The notes beneath the pieces were generated by a model that saw only the letters and a list, made by a program, of their open reading frames with translations, was not told the DNA's origin and did no database searches. From the NCBI GenBank assembly GCA_031763025.1, contig JASSKH010000015.1, positions 13,296,274 to 13,360,273 on the forward strand: a DNA stretch of 64,000 nucleotides. Direction: 5' to 3'. Of the stretch, positions 50,357 through 61,200 are shown piece after piece (the stretch's first letter is position 1; every line of letters begins with the position of its first letter). A program made the translations under genes and the position numbers. Origin of the DNA: Macrocystis pyrifera (Eukaryota; Sar; Phaeophyceae; Laminariales; Laminariaceae).

Positions 50357-50739
50357 CTGAAAACAGGAAACAACAGTGAGTCCAGCAACCGTGTCGGCAC
50401 AATAAAAATATATATGTCCATGATAACAATTATTATTCTGACTTGTAGCTGGTTAGTCGAGCACGCATCAACAGCGTTCGTGCTGCTGTACTTCGGTCAA
50501 TATCGGCATAAAGAACGTGGGGATGCCAGGGGGTGGAGGGAAAAATGCACGCTCGATATTTCGATCTACCGAAAGCTCGATGTTTCAATGCATAAAAATC
50601 TGTCAAATTTGATATACCGAAACTTTTCGATACGATATCCAACATTATTGCGTGTCAAAACGAAAAGGGGCTGCGACCAGCACACCCACACATGGATCAT
50701 CCTATCTTCGTCCGTGATCCGTCATCTTCGACAACTTCC

Positions 50740-50930
50740 TGAGTTGTATGATCTGTATGATCTAGCTCATGTTACCGGGTGGGAGCTGTACAACCTGCAT
50801 GATCTAGAAGATATTTCGTGTGTTGAATCTGTACTATACAGATCCCGCACAAGATATCATAACGGCAAGTTAGGATCTAGATGATCTACAGTTAAATCAG
50901 ATAGATCAAGACAGATCGTGATCTGTCCAA
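50740..50930. repeat. GATC-type repeat copy
   Basis: TGATCTAGCTCATGTTACCG, ACTATACAGATCC and GATCTACAGTTAAATCAGAT match the flanks of the arrays at 4650 and 36500. Confidence 0.65.
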
Positions 50931-50933
50931 CGT

Positions 50934-51692
50934 GTGCAACAGTACCAACAGCAACACAACAGCTCCAACAAAAACACCCAACAGTACCAATACCACAACT
51001 ACCAACACGACCGCAACACCACCAACACCACCACTAACGACACCATCAACACCACCAGAAACAACAGCAGCATCAACATCATTATCCCCACCACCAACAC
51101 CACCACCAACACCACCACAAGCGAATCTCTAAGAGTGGAGGCTCTGCTTCTCTACACAACAAACATAACTGCCCTACCGGTGCAAGCAACGTCCCGCCGT
51201 AGCCTCACCTCTGACGATGCTGTCAGTAACGCTGTCCTTCCTTTCCTTCCGTTTCCTCGCCATCACTACCACCACAGCCTCCTCTTTCTCCTCCTCCCCC
51301 TCCTCGTCCCCCCACTCCTTGCTCTCGCCCATTCCGCTTCCACCCCATCCCGGGGACATCCCCCCAACATCCCCGCTTATTTCTCGCCGCTGCACCTCCC
51401 TCCTCCCCTCCCCCCCTTCCACCTCCTGCTCGATTCCGGCCCAACCCCCGTCTCCCTCTCCCCCTCCCCCGCTTCCTTATCAGCAGCCGCGCCCCACCCG
51501 CCAATCAGAGGCCCGTTGCTAAACCTACGCTCGCCACCACCACCACCAACACCACCACCAACACCACCATCCCCGACCGCGCCCACCCCTCCTGCTCGTT
51601 CCGTTTCGCCGAAACGACAGGTACAAAAACGACCGCCACTGGTTGCCCAGGCAGAAACTCGCCGTATCGTCAACCCTGCAGGTGAAAAATGA
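50934..51692 (+). CDS. Doubtful 252-codon frame, Thr/Asn- then Pro-rich
   Basis: The first 60 residues come from an ACC/CAA repeat. The middle is Leu/Pro-rich and the end (VSPKRQVQKRPPLVAQAETR) looks more normal and stops after a possible CCTGCAG|GTGAAA donor. A minus-strand frame over the same DNA is equally open. Composition, not conservation, explains most of it, so this is listed only because its last 30 codons might be an exon. Confidence 0.15.
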   Translation: MQQYQQQHNSSNKNTQQYQYHNYQHDRNTTNTTTNDTINTTRNNSSINIIIPTTNTTTNTTTSESLRVEALLLYTTNITALPVQATSRRSLTSDDAVSNAVLPFLPFPRHHYHHSLLFLLLPLLVPPLLALAHSASTPSRGHPPNIPAYFSPLHLPPPLPPFHLLLDSGPTPVSLSPSPASLSAAAPHPPIRGPLLNLRSPPPPPTPPPTPPSPTAPTPPARSVSPKRQVQKRPPLVAQAETRRIVNPAGEK

Positions 51693-51939
51693 CGGGGTCG
51701 AGCAGACTTCCTGGCCCGTGCGGAGCCCATGGACACGTCTCTCCATTGGCCATTCTCCCCCCCTGTCGAGGCATTTTTGCTAGGTGATCTGCTATTGCGG
51801 CTAAGCGGGCGCGGGGGGTATCGCCAGCGCCGCCAGCCCGAGGAAAAATCCTGGGGAAAAACGCACAGGGTATAAGAAGGGCCGTTTCGAACGAGCGATG
51901 CTATTGTTGTGAATCGTTGCAAAAACAAATATCACGCAT

Positions 51940-53310
51940 ATACCAGGTAAAGATATTTTGCCTTGAATCGTGACAAAAACAAAGTGACGTTTTCGCCAAG
52001 TAGCTACCTGGTACAATTTTTCACGACATCATGACAACAAAGAGCTCACAAGTTTCAACAAGGGCAGTAGGGTTGAAGTCACGGTTTCGTGAAACGAGAA
52101 TACAGGGAACAAAAAAAAACGATTCTTGACATAATGCTTCGGTATGTATCTACCTGACATCACTACAATACGAGAGAAGGCGAATTTCTATTGATAGTCG
52201 CTACGAGCGAGAAGTGAGTTGCTACTTACACACACCCGCCTAAAATGTAAGGCGGGCCGTGCTTTTGACTTCACATCGCTCGGCGTTTGTACCCTCCCCA
52301 ATGTCGACCGGTAGAAACAACGACTTAATGTGAAGAACACACACACTATCGAGACAATCAGCGTGGAAATTCGTCCAAGGTGGTGTGCTATCCTATCACC
52401 CTGGTGTGATACGGTATACACCAACAGCGACCTAAAAAACGACAAGTGCGGTTTCCTTAACTTTCTAGGAAGAGCGTGAAACGGCAAAATAATACAGGCT
52501 GTCGCTCGGAACTCGCGCAGAAGGATATTTCTAACTGTCGCCAAACTTGTGTGCGTTGGGGATGGTGGGCAGCAGACAGCAGGGGACAACTGAGGGCCAT
52601 TCCTAACGAACGAACGAACAACAAAAAAACACGATTCGTGAGATTTTATTCTTCAATCGTGATTTTTTGTCGCGAATCATGATAAAAAAAAAAACGATCC
52701 ATGACGCCAATTTTTATAGCGTTTCCCTGAAAAAAAAAATCACGATTCGTGACTTTCTCGAAATACGCCTGATCAACGCACTACGCAACCTACGCACACC
52801 AACGATATCCGAAGGCCGGTATTGAGGTATGGCAGACTCTACTTCGAACGCCGCTTGTGGACAACGGGCGGCTACCCACAGACACCGCTGGGCGCGGGCT
52901 AACGAGCACGTTGTGGCCTCGTATTTTCGATGAGGAGGAGCCACAGCTCGATGATAAAAGCGAAAAGTGATCTGAGAATGTCACAGGCCAGGCCGGGCAG
53001 ACGTGCTGCGAGATGGAATCTCGCGGACCGGGCTCGGCCGACGGTCGGTGAGATTGGCATCTCGCAGGCTGGGTCAGGCTTCGGCCCATGGTCCGAGTAT
53101 ATCACGGGCCGGGTCAAGCGCGGTCGGCCCAGCCCGGCCTGGCCGTGCCTCATTCGCGAGAGATGGCTCCACTCGCAAAAAACGTTGCATTTTGAATATC
53201 GTTTTTTTTTACAATTCGAAAACAACACGAGACGTGACGCTTTTTTCGTTAGGAAGGAAATGTCACGGATCGTGATATTTTGTCATGCCAAAAAGTCGCG
53301 AATCGTGATT
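51940..53310. repeat. Scattered ATCGTGATTTTT palindromic motifs
   Basis: Motifs such as CACGATTCGTGA, AATCGTGATTTTTT, CGCGAATCATGA and GTCACGGATCGTGA recur about ten times at 51960-52110, 52630-52760 and 53230-53310. 52925-53160 is a GC-rich repeat resembling a diverged GGGTCGGGTC element (TCGCGGACCGGGCTCGG, TATCACGGGCCGGGTCAAGC). Confidence 0.6.
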
Positions 53311-53689
53311 TTTTTTCGGTTCGACAGGAACGGCCCCAAGAAAGGGAAAGTGCCATAAATGTCGAGTCGAACCGGCCTCATTTGGCGTCATCGGCAGGAA
53401 ACAACACACCTCTGGTAGCATCTCATTTGATGTGCTGTAGATGGACAACACCGAAGATGGACGTGGACACCAATTTGCGCACGCAGCGTGTTGGTATCGT
53501 GGCATGTGCAAAAGAAAGACACCGTGCTGATTCGGCTGGCGAGGCCCAGGATTCTCCATCTAGACATGTTTTTTTTAGGAACGGAACGAATGACCACGAG
53601 CAGCTTCGTTTCGTTCCGTTCGTTCCCACGCTCTTTGGAGGGGGTCAAGACACGCCCTCAGACCAAATAGAATAACGAAAAAGGCACAC

Positions 53690-54430
53690 CCAGCTCTCAG
53701 CGCAGCGCAGTGCAGCGCTGTGCTTTCTTTTTGTTACATATCACAATGAGTACCAGGTATGTACGCATGCGGCGTCCGGGCTGTTTTCGTGGATGGGCCC
53801 TGGAGCCCTTGGTATTTGCAAGTCGTCTGTTTGCACCTTCATCGTAACCCCACACAGCAGCAGTTGTGGGTTGCCCACAAACAAACTGCTGCTGTGTCCA
53901 GCACGATGTGCTTTATAGCACGAGACTCACCTGTGAATACTGCTGCTGTGGCGCGCGATGCGCCTGCTCTGCACCGCTGTCGAAGTGCACAGAACAAAGA
54001 CCTTCGGAACAAGTGAACCGACGGTGATGTTCCTTCCCAGCATCATGGTTGCTGGTTGTTGGGGCCTATGTACTGCTGCTGTACAGCGCTGTGCTTTTCC
54101 TGGCACGAGCACAAAAGGCCCCAAGAGTTTTCCAAACAGTGCACAGCGGTTGCTGCGATAAGCGATGCAAAAGATGAATAACTTAGGTACCAAGGAAGCA
54201 AAGCCTGGCGCCAGTCCTCAGGGATATATTCGGTGGCGTGGTGCCCCAGCCAGGAGATGTAGTGTGTCCTGTGTCGCTAGCTAGTAGTGCTTCATCTACT
54301 TGCTTGGGGCGAGCTGTTGCGAGCCACATGGACGGGACCGTCATTATCCTCCCCTCAATCGAATCCCACCCACAATGTAACTCCTTGAATGAACAACAAT
54401 ACCTTAAACGTCCTGAAATTTAAGATGCAT
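53690..54430. other. No gene recognised; weak internal repeats
   Basis: GCAGCGCAGTGCAGCGCTGTGC at 53700 and TACTGCTGCTGTACAGCGCTGTGC at 54075 head two loosely similar stretches of about 200 bp. Open frames are short and shared by both strands. Confidence 0.4.
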
Positions 54431-54779
54431 TATATTTCAATAACTATATACCGACGACCCTTACATTTACGGACAAGGTTGTTTGAAACATGTTTTTTCC
54501 CATCAAATAACACATCTTGAAGACAACACGTGTCTGCTCCCTGCTGTTGCAGACAACTCCGACCCCAACGCCGGCTGCGGGCATCCTCCGACCCTAGTGG
54601 CCCGGGAGGCAGAGAGGAACAGAGGGTGGGAGTTAGAGAGAGGGAAGCGAGCGAACAGGGTCCTAGGAGGTTGCTGAGGGGGGAAGGAATGGGCGGGGGG
54701 GGGCGGGGAGGAGCGAACGGGGCGAACCGCCGCCGTGTTTGAAAAAATTCAAGTTTTTGCCGTTTGAGTGTTTCTTTGC

Positions 54780-54888
54780 ATGCAACGCCGCTCTGCGCTC
54801 GTTTCACCTGACTGGGCGAAACAGCAGCAGCAGCAGTTGCAACAGTTCGCCGAAAAACTAGAGGGCATTGCCCCGCCCCCCCTCCATT
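54780..54888 (+). CDS. Exon 1 of the membrane-protein model
   Basis: ATG at 54780 follows an in-frame TGA 15 bases upstream. It reads MQRRSALVSPDWAKQQQQQL, then AEKLEGIAPPPLH, and ends in phase 1 at CATT|GTGAGC. The intron is 109 bp. A frame at 54483-54677 (NSDPNAGCGHPPTLVAREAE) could be an earlier exon. Confidence 0.5.
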
Positions 54889-55210
54889 GTGAGCGCCCCC
54901 AACGCTCCCGGAGAAGCTGGGCCTCGACCGGCACTGCGCTTGTGTGATTCCTCTTGGATCCGTGTGTGTAGAGGGGAATATTTTTTTTTTGTGGCAGCGA
55001 AAACACCACCCATCATGGCGTCGGACGGGGCTTGGGCTTGCTGCGCATGGGGCGATGATCTCTTTGGCGACCTGGTGGCACTGGGCAAGATTGGGATGGG
55101 AACGCTGCAGGATTTGCTGAGCCACTACTTCACGGCTGATGTTGCGATGATGATGGCGACTGGTCTGCTCGGTGCAATCAAGGTGTGTGCGTGTGCTGTA
55201 CGTGCGCCCG

Positions 55211-55258
<48 letters not shown>

Positions 55259-58200
55259 TGCTGCTGTTGTGTTCGTCAGAGAGCTTGTCATCTATCTGTG
55301 CACAGTGCGCCGCCGTGCGGTGTGTGGCACCGCACCGGCACATGTTTTGATACCCCAACATGGTGCCGGCACATGTTTTGATACCCCAACATGCCCGATG
55401 TCGCAACTCGCGTGTGTGCGATGCGCGCACTCACTACGTCCTCGATAGTTGTGATGTACAGTAGTAGGCGTGATGCGCAACAAGCAATTGATCTTTGATT
55501 GGCCGCAGTTTTTTTTTACAGTAGTATGTCGCGTGCGTTTTCTGGTTTCGTTGCTCGCTTATCGTTATCTTGGAGGTTGGCGGAGGCTTCGCCTGCACCA
55601 ACCCGAAGCGTTGTTCTAATCCGAAGCGTTGTTCTAATCCGAAGCGTTGTTCTAATCCGAAGCGTTGTTGCAGGTAGAAGTCTCTCATGCTAACGGCACC
55701 TATTAGTTAATAGGCGTGAAATCCTGCCGACCCACAGCTCTAGCACGTACAGACAGGACATACCCTATCCCGAATACGAAATTCAGCCCGGGTCAGCATC
55801 CCTCTTGTATTTACAGGAGATGCCATTGTCTATATTCGAGTATAGACAACGCAGCCATGAGGGGATAGGGGAAACCACAAGCAAAAAAGGGCGAAGCTTC
55901 CACGCATCGGACAGATCAGATAGATCAGATCCCCACCTTGTGATCTGTGTGATCTAAAGGGATGGTGTGATCCTGATATGTATTAAGGGCAGGTGTGGTC
56001 CTGATGTGATCTGTGTGATCTAAAGGGAAGGTGTGATCCTGATGTGTATGATCTAGATTTTTTTTTTCACGTGGAAGCCGTGCCATCTCAATAATCTACC
56101 ACCCACTTCCCGGGTTGGATCTGTAGTTGCTATACAGATCCACAACAATAATATCGGCAGGTTAGTATCTAGATAATCTATAGATAGATCACATAGATCA
56201 GATAGATCGTGATTTGTCCAGCATGTGGAATGCTCGTAGTCCCCGGGCTACTGGTCTTGACTGCCACGCAGTTTATTAGTAGAGATATTGCTATTTATCG
56301 CGTATTGTTGCAGAGAAACATCAGAGAACGTAGAGTGATCGGCCGACCGCTCTTGAGGGGAGAGCTCTGGCGGTTGTGTGTACCAGGCATGCCATACCGC
56401 CTCCAAATAATGAACGAGCTCCACACAGACACATAACTCGGCAATGCTGGTAAATCAAACGAACAGTGATAACGTGATAACCCTGCTAAATACTTTTTTT
56501 GTACAAGGGGACGTGGATGTGGGCATAGAGCACGGCGACAAAAAATAACCCCTCAGCGTCGTGCTGTATTCCTTAGCCACGCCTATGCTAGAGTACCTTC
56601 TAACGCCTTGATGAGGGGCTAGGGGACACTACAAGAATGATAAAAACGCCTCTGTTTGATGGGGTATACTACCTAGAACAGGAACTTTCCAGGGGCAAAC
56701 TCCTCCGTAGTCACGACGCGATAGGGGCATAGACAATAAGCACATATTTGCTTCAGGGGCTCCTGACTTGAAGAGATCTCTAATGTTTCACCCAGGAACT
56801 GGCATTGAGAAATCATGAAAGTGCAACCCGATGGCCTACTGCAGATATACAACAAATAACGTGTGAAATATACGACTTGTATTCCGACGATATTTTTATT
56901 ATTCAGTTTAGGAACCACGGCAGTCATGTATGTTGCGGACAGGAATTGCTACCCCTGTCGTACCACTCGTCCGACGTAGCTTGTCACTTTGGCCGGGAAC
57001 ATAAGGTACGTTTGGGGTTCGTATCAGCGTCCAAACGGTTACTATATTATCGACCAGAGTGATACCCTACCTATAACGCCTCCGTGAGGGGGTAGGGGAT
57101 ACTGCAAGGGGGACAAGAAAGCCTCAGTGTGGGGGGATATCATGACGTTAGTGTCGATAACGCCGCCATATTAGGGGATGTAACAATAGCATAAACCTTC
57201 CAGAGGCGCCCTTTTCTGTTCCCACGGGCTATCCTACCTTATATAACGCCTCCACAAGGGGATATTTTATACCACAGGAGGGTCAATAACGCCTCGATAT
57301 GAGCGTATACCATACCTTACTGTCAACAACGCCTCTGTGAGGGGATGTCCTGTAAGGAACGCCCTACCCTACCGTATGATGCCTCTATGGGGGATAGACG
57401 ATGCCAAAGGTACGTTCGGCAGGGTATATCGATCCCCGAGGTATGTTTGGTGGGCGTACCGAACTTACCGAAGTGTCGGGTACCGGTATCTAGGTCTTAC
57501 CGAACTTGCCGAAGTGTCGGGCATCGGTATTGAAGGCCTACCGAACTTACCGATTTATCTGATACTGGTACCGAGTTCGTACCAAACCAGGCCGTACCGA
57601 ACCACTTCGGCGAGGTAAGATCCCCGGTATACTCTTACCGAAGGGTCGGGTACCGATATAGAGGTCATCCGAACTTACCGAAGGGTCGGGTACCGATATC
57701 GAGTTCGTACCGAACCTTACCGGAGTATTCGGTACGGTATTGAGGCCATATTGAATCTTACCGAGGACTTCGGTAGGGTAGTTACCGAGCAAATTCCCCC
57801 GGGATGCTTTGGTAATCACCCTACCGAACATACCCTTGACGATACCACAAGAGGGACAACAACACCTCCATGTCAGAGAGTATCGTAACCTTGGTGAAAA
57901 CAAACCTCGCTACAAGGTGATACGAGACACCGCGCGACACCATATAGTAATTCCTCACTTGCAGGAAGATGGCTGAACCCTTCATCTACAGCTAAGCATA
58001 TCTCACTCAAATTCCATGTAGTTTGTACCCGTAACGTATATATCGGTTGCATTTCTCAAGGGGTGAGCGTACCAAGGCAGCGTTCGCTTCTGCTTTGTCG
58101 ACAGGTCCGGCAATGGAGCGAGCGTATGCAACGAGCAAGCTGGTCTCGACGTCAACCTACCGGTCCCCTGGGTTGGCGAGGAGGCGTATTTTCGACGTCG

Positions 58201-61200
58201 ACACTAGCGTTCGGAGGCGTGTTCATCATTCGCGCCGGCCGGTGGGCGTTGTTGCTATTTGACCCCTTTCTTCTTGAAGCTGTTGCGGTGCTCTCGCCCC
58301 CAGGGACGTTTGAGAGGGTTTCTCTCGCAGGCGGAGGGGAGGAGGGGGAAGGGGTGGTGGCGACCGAGAGGTTCCTGGCGGTCTTGCTCGTGTCGGCCGC
58401 CTGCTACACCTTGGCAGGATTTGCGTTCGTTCGGCGCCTCATGGGGCATCGATTGGTGAGCACTCCCTCATTTTGTTTTTCTAGTTTGTTCGTTTTCTTT
58501 TACCCCTTTTCAGCCGCAACCACTAAGTACTCAGATTTTTTTCTCCTTGCAGCTCGGTTTACTCTGTGCGAAAGGACTGGGCTCCTTTACCCGTTGTTTG
58601 CTGCAGAGGTATAGCAGCGTTTGCCTCCCACGCCCATGTTGCTGTCGTCACCTCCGAGAGGGCTTCGACGGATCAACTCCGACAGGCACTCAGCCCAATT
58701 TTAAAAGCGGGGTCGAAGTTTTGATTCCTGTTCTAAAATGCGAAGAAATTACGACTCATACTGCCCATTTATCTCTCTCGCTCCCCCCCCCCCCCCCCCC
58801 CCCTCTCTCCCATTCTCCCTCCCTCCGCCCCCCCCGCCTCCTGCGCTCTCTCCTTCCCTCCCTCCCATTCTCCCTCCCTCCGTCCATCCCTCTAACCCGT
58901 CCCCTAGATCCGAGCGCCTTTGGGAGTTTTAGCTGAAATCCTGCGCGCCGAATACGTGTGCGTCGCTGCGGAAGTGACGCTGGGTCTGATTGCGCCGCTC
59001 ACGCTGGCAGCGACATCGTCGACCGTTTCAACGTCATTGGTTACAACATCGACTGTTTCCACAACCGAGGAGGTGTTTCTCTCTGCGCGGCTGCACCAGC
59101 CCGGTTGGGGCAGCGAAGGGGGAGCGGGAGGGAGGGCGGGAGAGGGCAGGGCAGGGCGTGAGACCGAAAGTGAAACGGCTGCCTCAGCCGCGGTGCACTC
59201 GGCCCTCCTCTTGGTGCTGCCCGACCTGTTAACGGTACTGGCCTGCGCTTTTGCGGGAGCCGCCATCTCCTCGGTCGGTGGAGGAGGAGGAGGAGGAGGA
59301 GGAGGAGGAGAAGAGGGGGGAAAGGGGCAGGTAGGCTAATGTCCATCATGACAGATGCGCGCTACGGTACGGATAGCAAACCTATTTTTTCTGAGGCTCC
59401 TCACTGGTGGAACTCTATAGTATTACGGGGGACCATAGTAAAGAGGACCTACGGTACACACAAAAAAAACTATATATTTTCCTATTTTTGCTGACAATAT
59501 TTGGTCCTATTTACTATGGTCCCCCGCAATATCAGCAAGTCATCAGTACTATTGGTAAGTGGTTAGTACTATTGGTAAGTGGTTAGTACTATTGGTAAGT
59601 GGTTCGTACTATTGGTAAGTAGTTAGTACTGTTAGTGACTGTTTAGTAAGTCACTCAAAAACTGATTTAGAGAGAAGCTAAAAGTAGAACCCTGCTGTAG
59701 TAGCATGTGTGAAGTGTGAAGGGGCCTCTTTTTACCTGCTGGGTGAAGTCCGAAATCCAGTACGAGTGTGTTGAAAAGTGAAGCCAGAGATCTGAGCCGT
59801 CCGACCTAAAATCTCCGAAAAAATGTTTTTTTTTCCATCTCCGAAAGAACTTGTTTTTTTCATGCCCGAAAAAAACGTTTGTGTGTTCAATGCCTTCCAC
59901 CAGCGCGCATGGTTGATGACGACACGGCATACCTTATTTATTACACCCACCAGGACGAGTTCCTAGCGAGATATAGCAAGGCATAACCTAAATTTGCCCC
60001 AGTAAGTCTTACAGCCCACCCGCGGGAAATATGGGCAGAAGAGCTGTCTCTCACAGCTCACACCCCCGGGAAAAAAAAGTGTAAAAGAGCTGTCTCGTAC
60101 AGCTCACACCTGGCCACTTGGCAAACATGGGCTGGCGAACGTGAGATAGCTCGTGTCGCTTTTACAGATATCGATTGATGTAGGTATCCCAGACGCAAGT
60201 AAGGGATCAAAGGTATGGTGAGCTGATCTCTCCGACGTGTGAAGAATTCTCCTCCCCCGTCTGCCTGGTCCGGTCAAAACCTCATGTGCTCGGTCCCGGC
60301 ATTGCAGGGAGGCCAGGGTCTATGGTCATACGACTACATACGGCCATGCATGACATCAGTATGAGCCCCCCCCCCCCCCCCCCCCCCCCCCGCCGCCCTC
60401 CTCCTCCTCCTCCTCCTCCCCCCGTCCTCCTTTTCCTCCTCCTCAGTCTTCGTCTATGACGCGGCGGCGTCGGCGGCGGTCAGTATCATCATCGTCGGCG
60501 CCGAGTGGTAATTGTATTTCTCGCGGGTGCGGTTCTCGCGGGAGCGCTAACGACGCGGCTCCCCTCGAGGTGACGCGATCGTTTGCACAAGAACGGGAGT
60601 TCGTGGAAAGTAGGGAAGGCGGTACTCGCGGGCGTGTTGGCAAGGCCAAGGATGAGGGGGCGCTGCTAAGGTCGCGGTTGCCGTGGTTCGTGCCGAGCGG
60701 GGCGCTTGGGGCGGCGTTTTACGCGGTGACTGCTGGAGGCGTGTTCGAAGAAGTGAGGCGCGAGCACCTTCTGGGTGAGTTTGCACCTAGCTCCTTGCTA
60801 GCTCCCTGCTAGCTCCTTGATCAGGTGTGATTGGTTGGTTGTCGAGCTGAGCCCAGGGAAAGGGGAGAGCCGTAACCTCTGTCCGCCTTTGCCCGATTGC
60901 CGCGCAGAAAATCGGTGCGCTAAACCTGCCCCCCCCCCCCCCCCCCCCCCCTACCTACGTTTCAGCTCGTCCTCCACCGACGGTTTACTTTGGAAGCTCG
61001 CAGACAAAAAATCACGTACGATCGACAGCGGGGAGGAGCGAGTTGATTATCATCACCCCCTCGCCCCCCCCCCCCAGTAAATATGCATATTAGTATATTT
61101 TAGGAAGGGTTGGCGTCGGTTGACGACGATGTAAAACACGCCTCTCACTGCGTGAGCTGGACAACGAGGGAACCGTTAGGATTAGGCGAGACCACCGCTA

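Noticed and set aside
54430..55125. 231-codon minus-strand frame
   Set aside because: It is antisense to exons 1-2 of the plus-strand model, Pro/Ser-rich, and has no motif.
58553..58608. 56-bp exon in the membrane-protein gene
   Set aside because: It has good splice signals (CTCCTTGCAG and GAG|GTATAG) but its length shifts the frame between exons 4 and 5, which join perfectly without it. It could be a poison exon.
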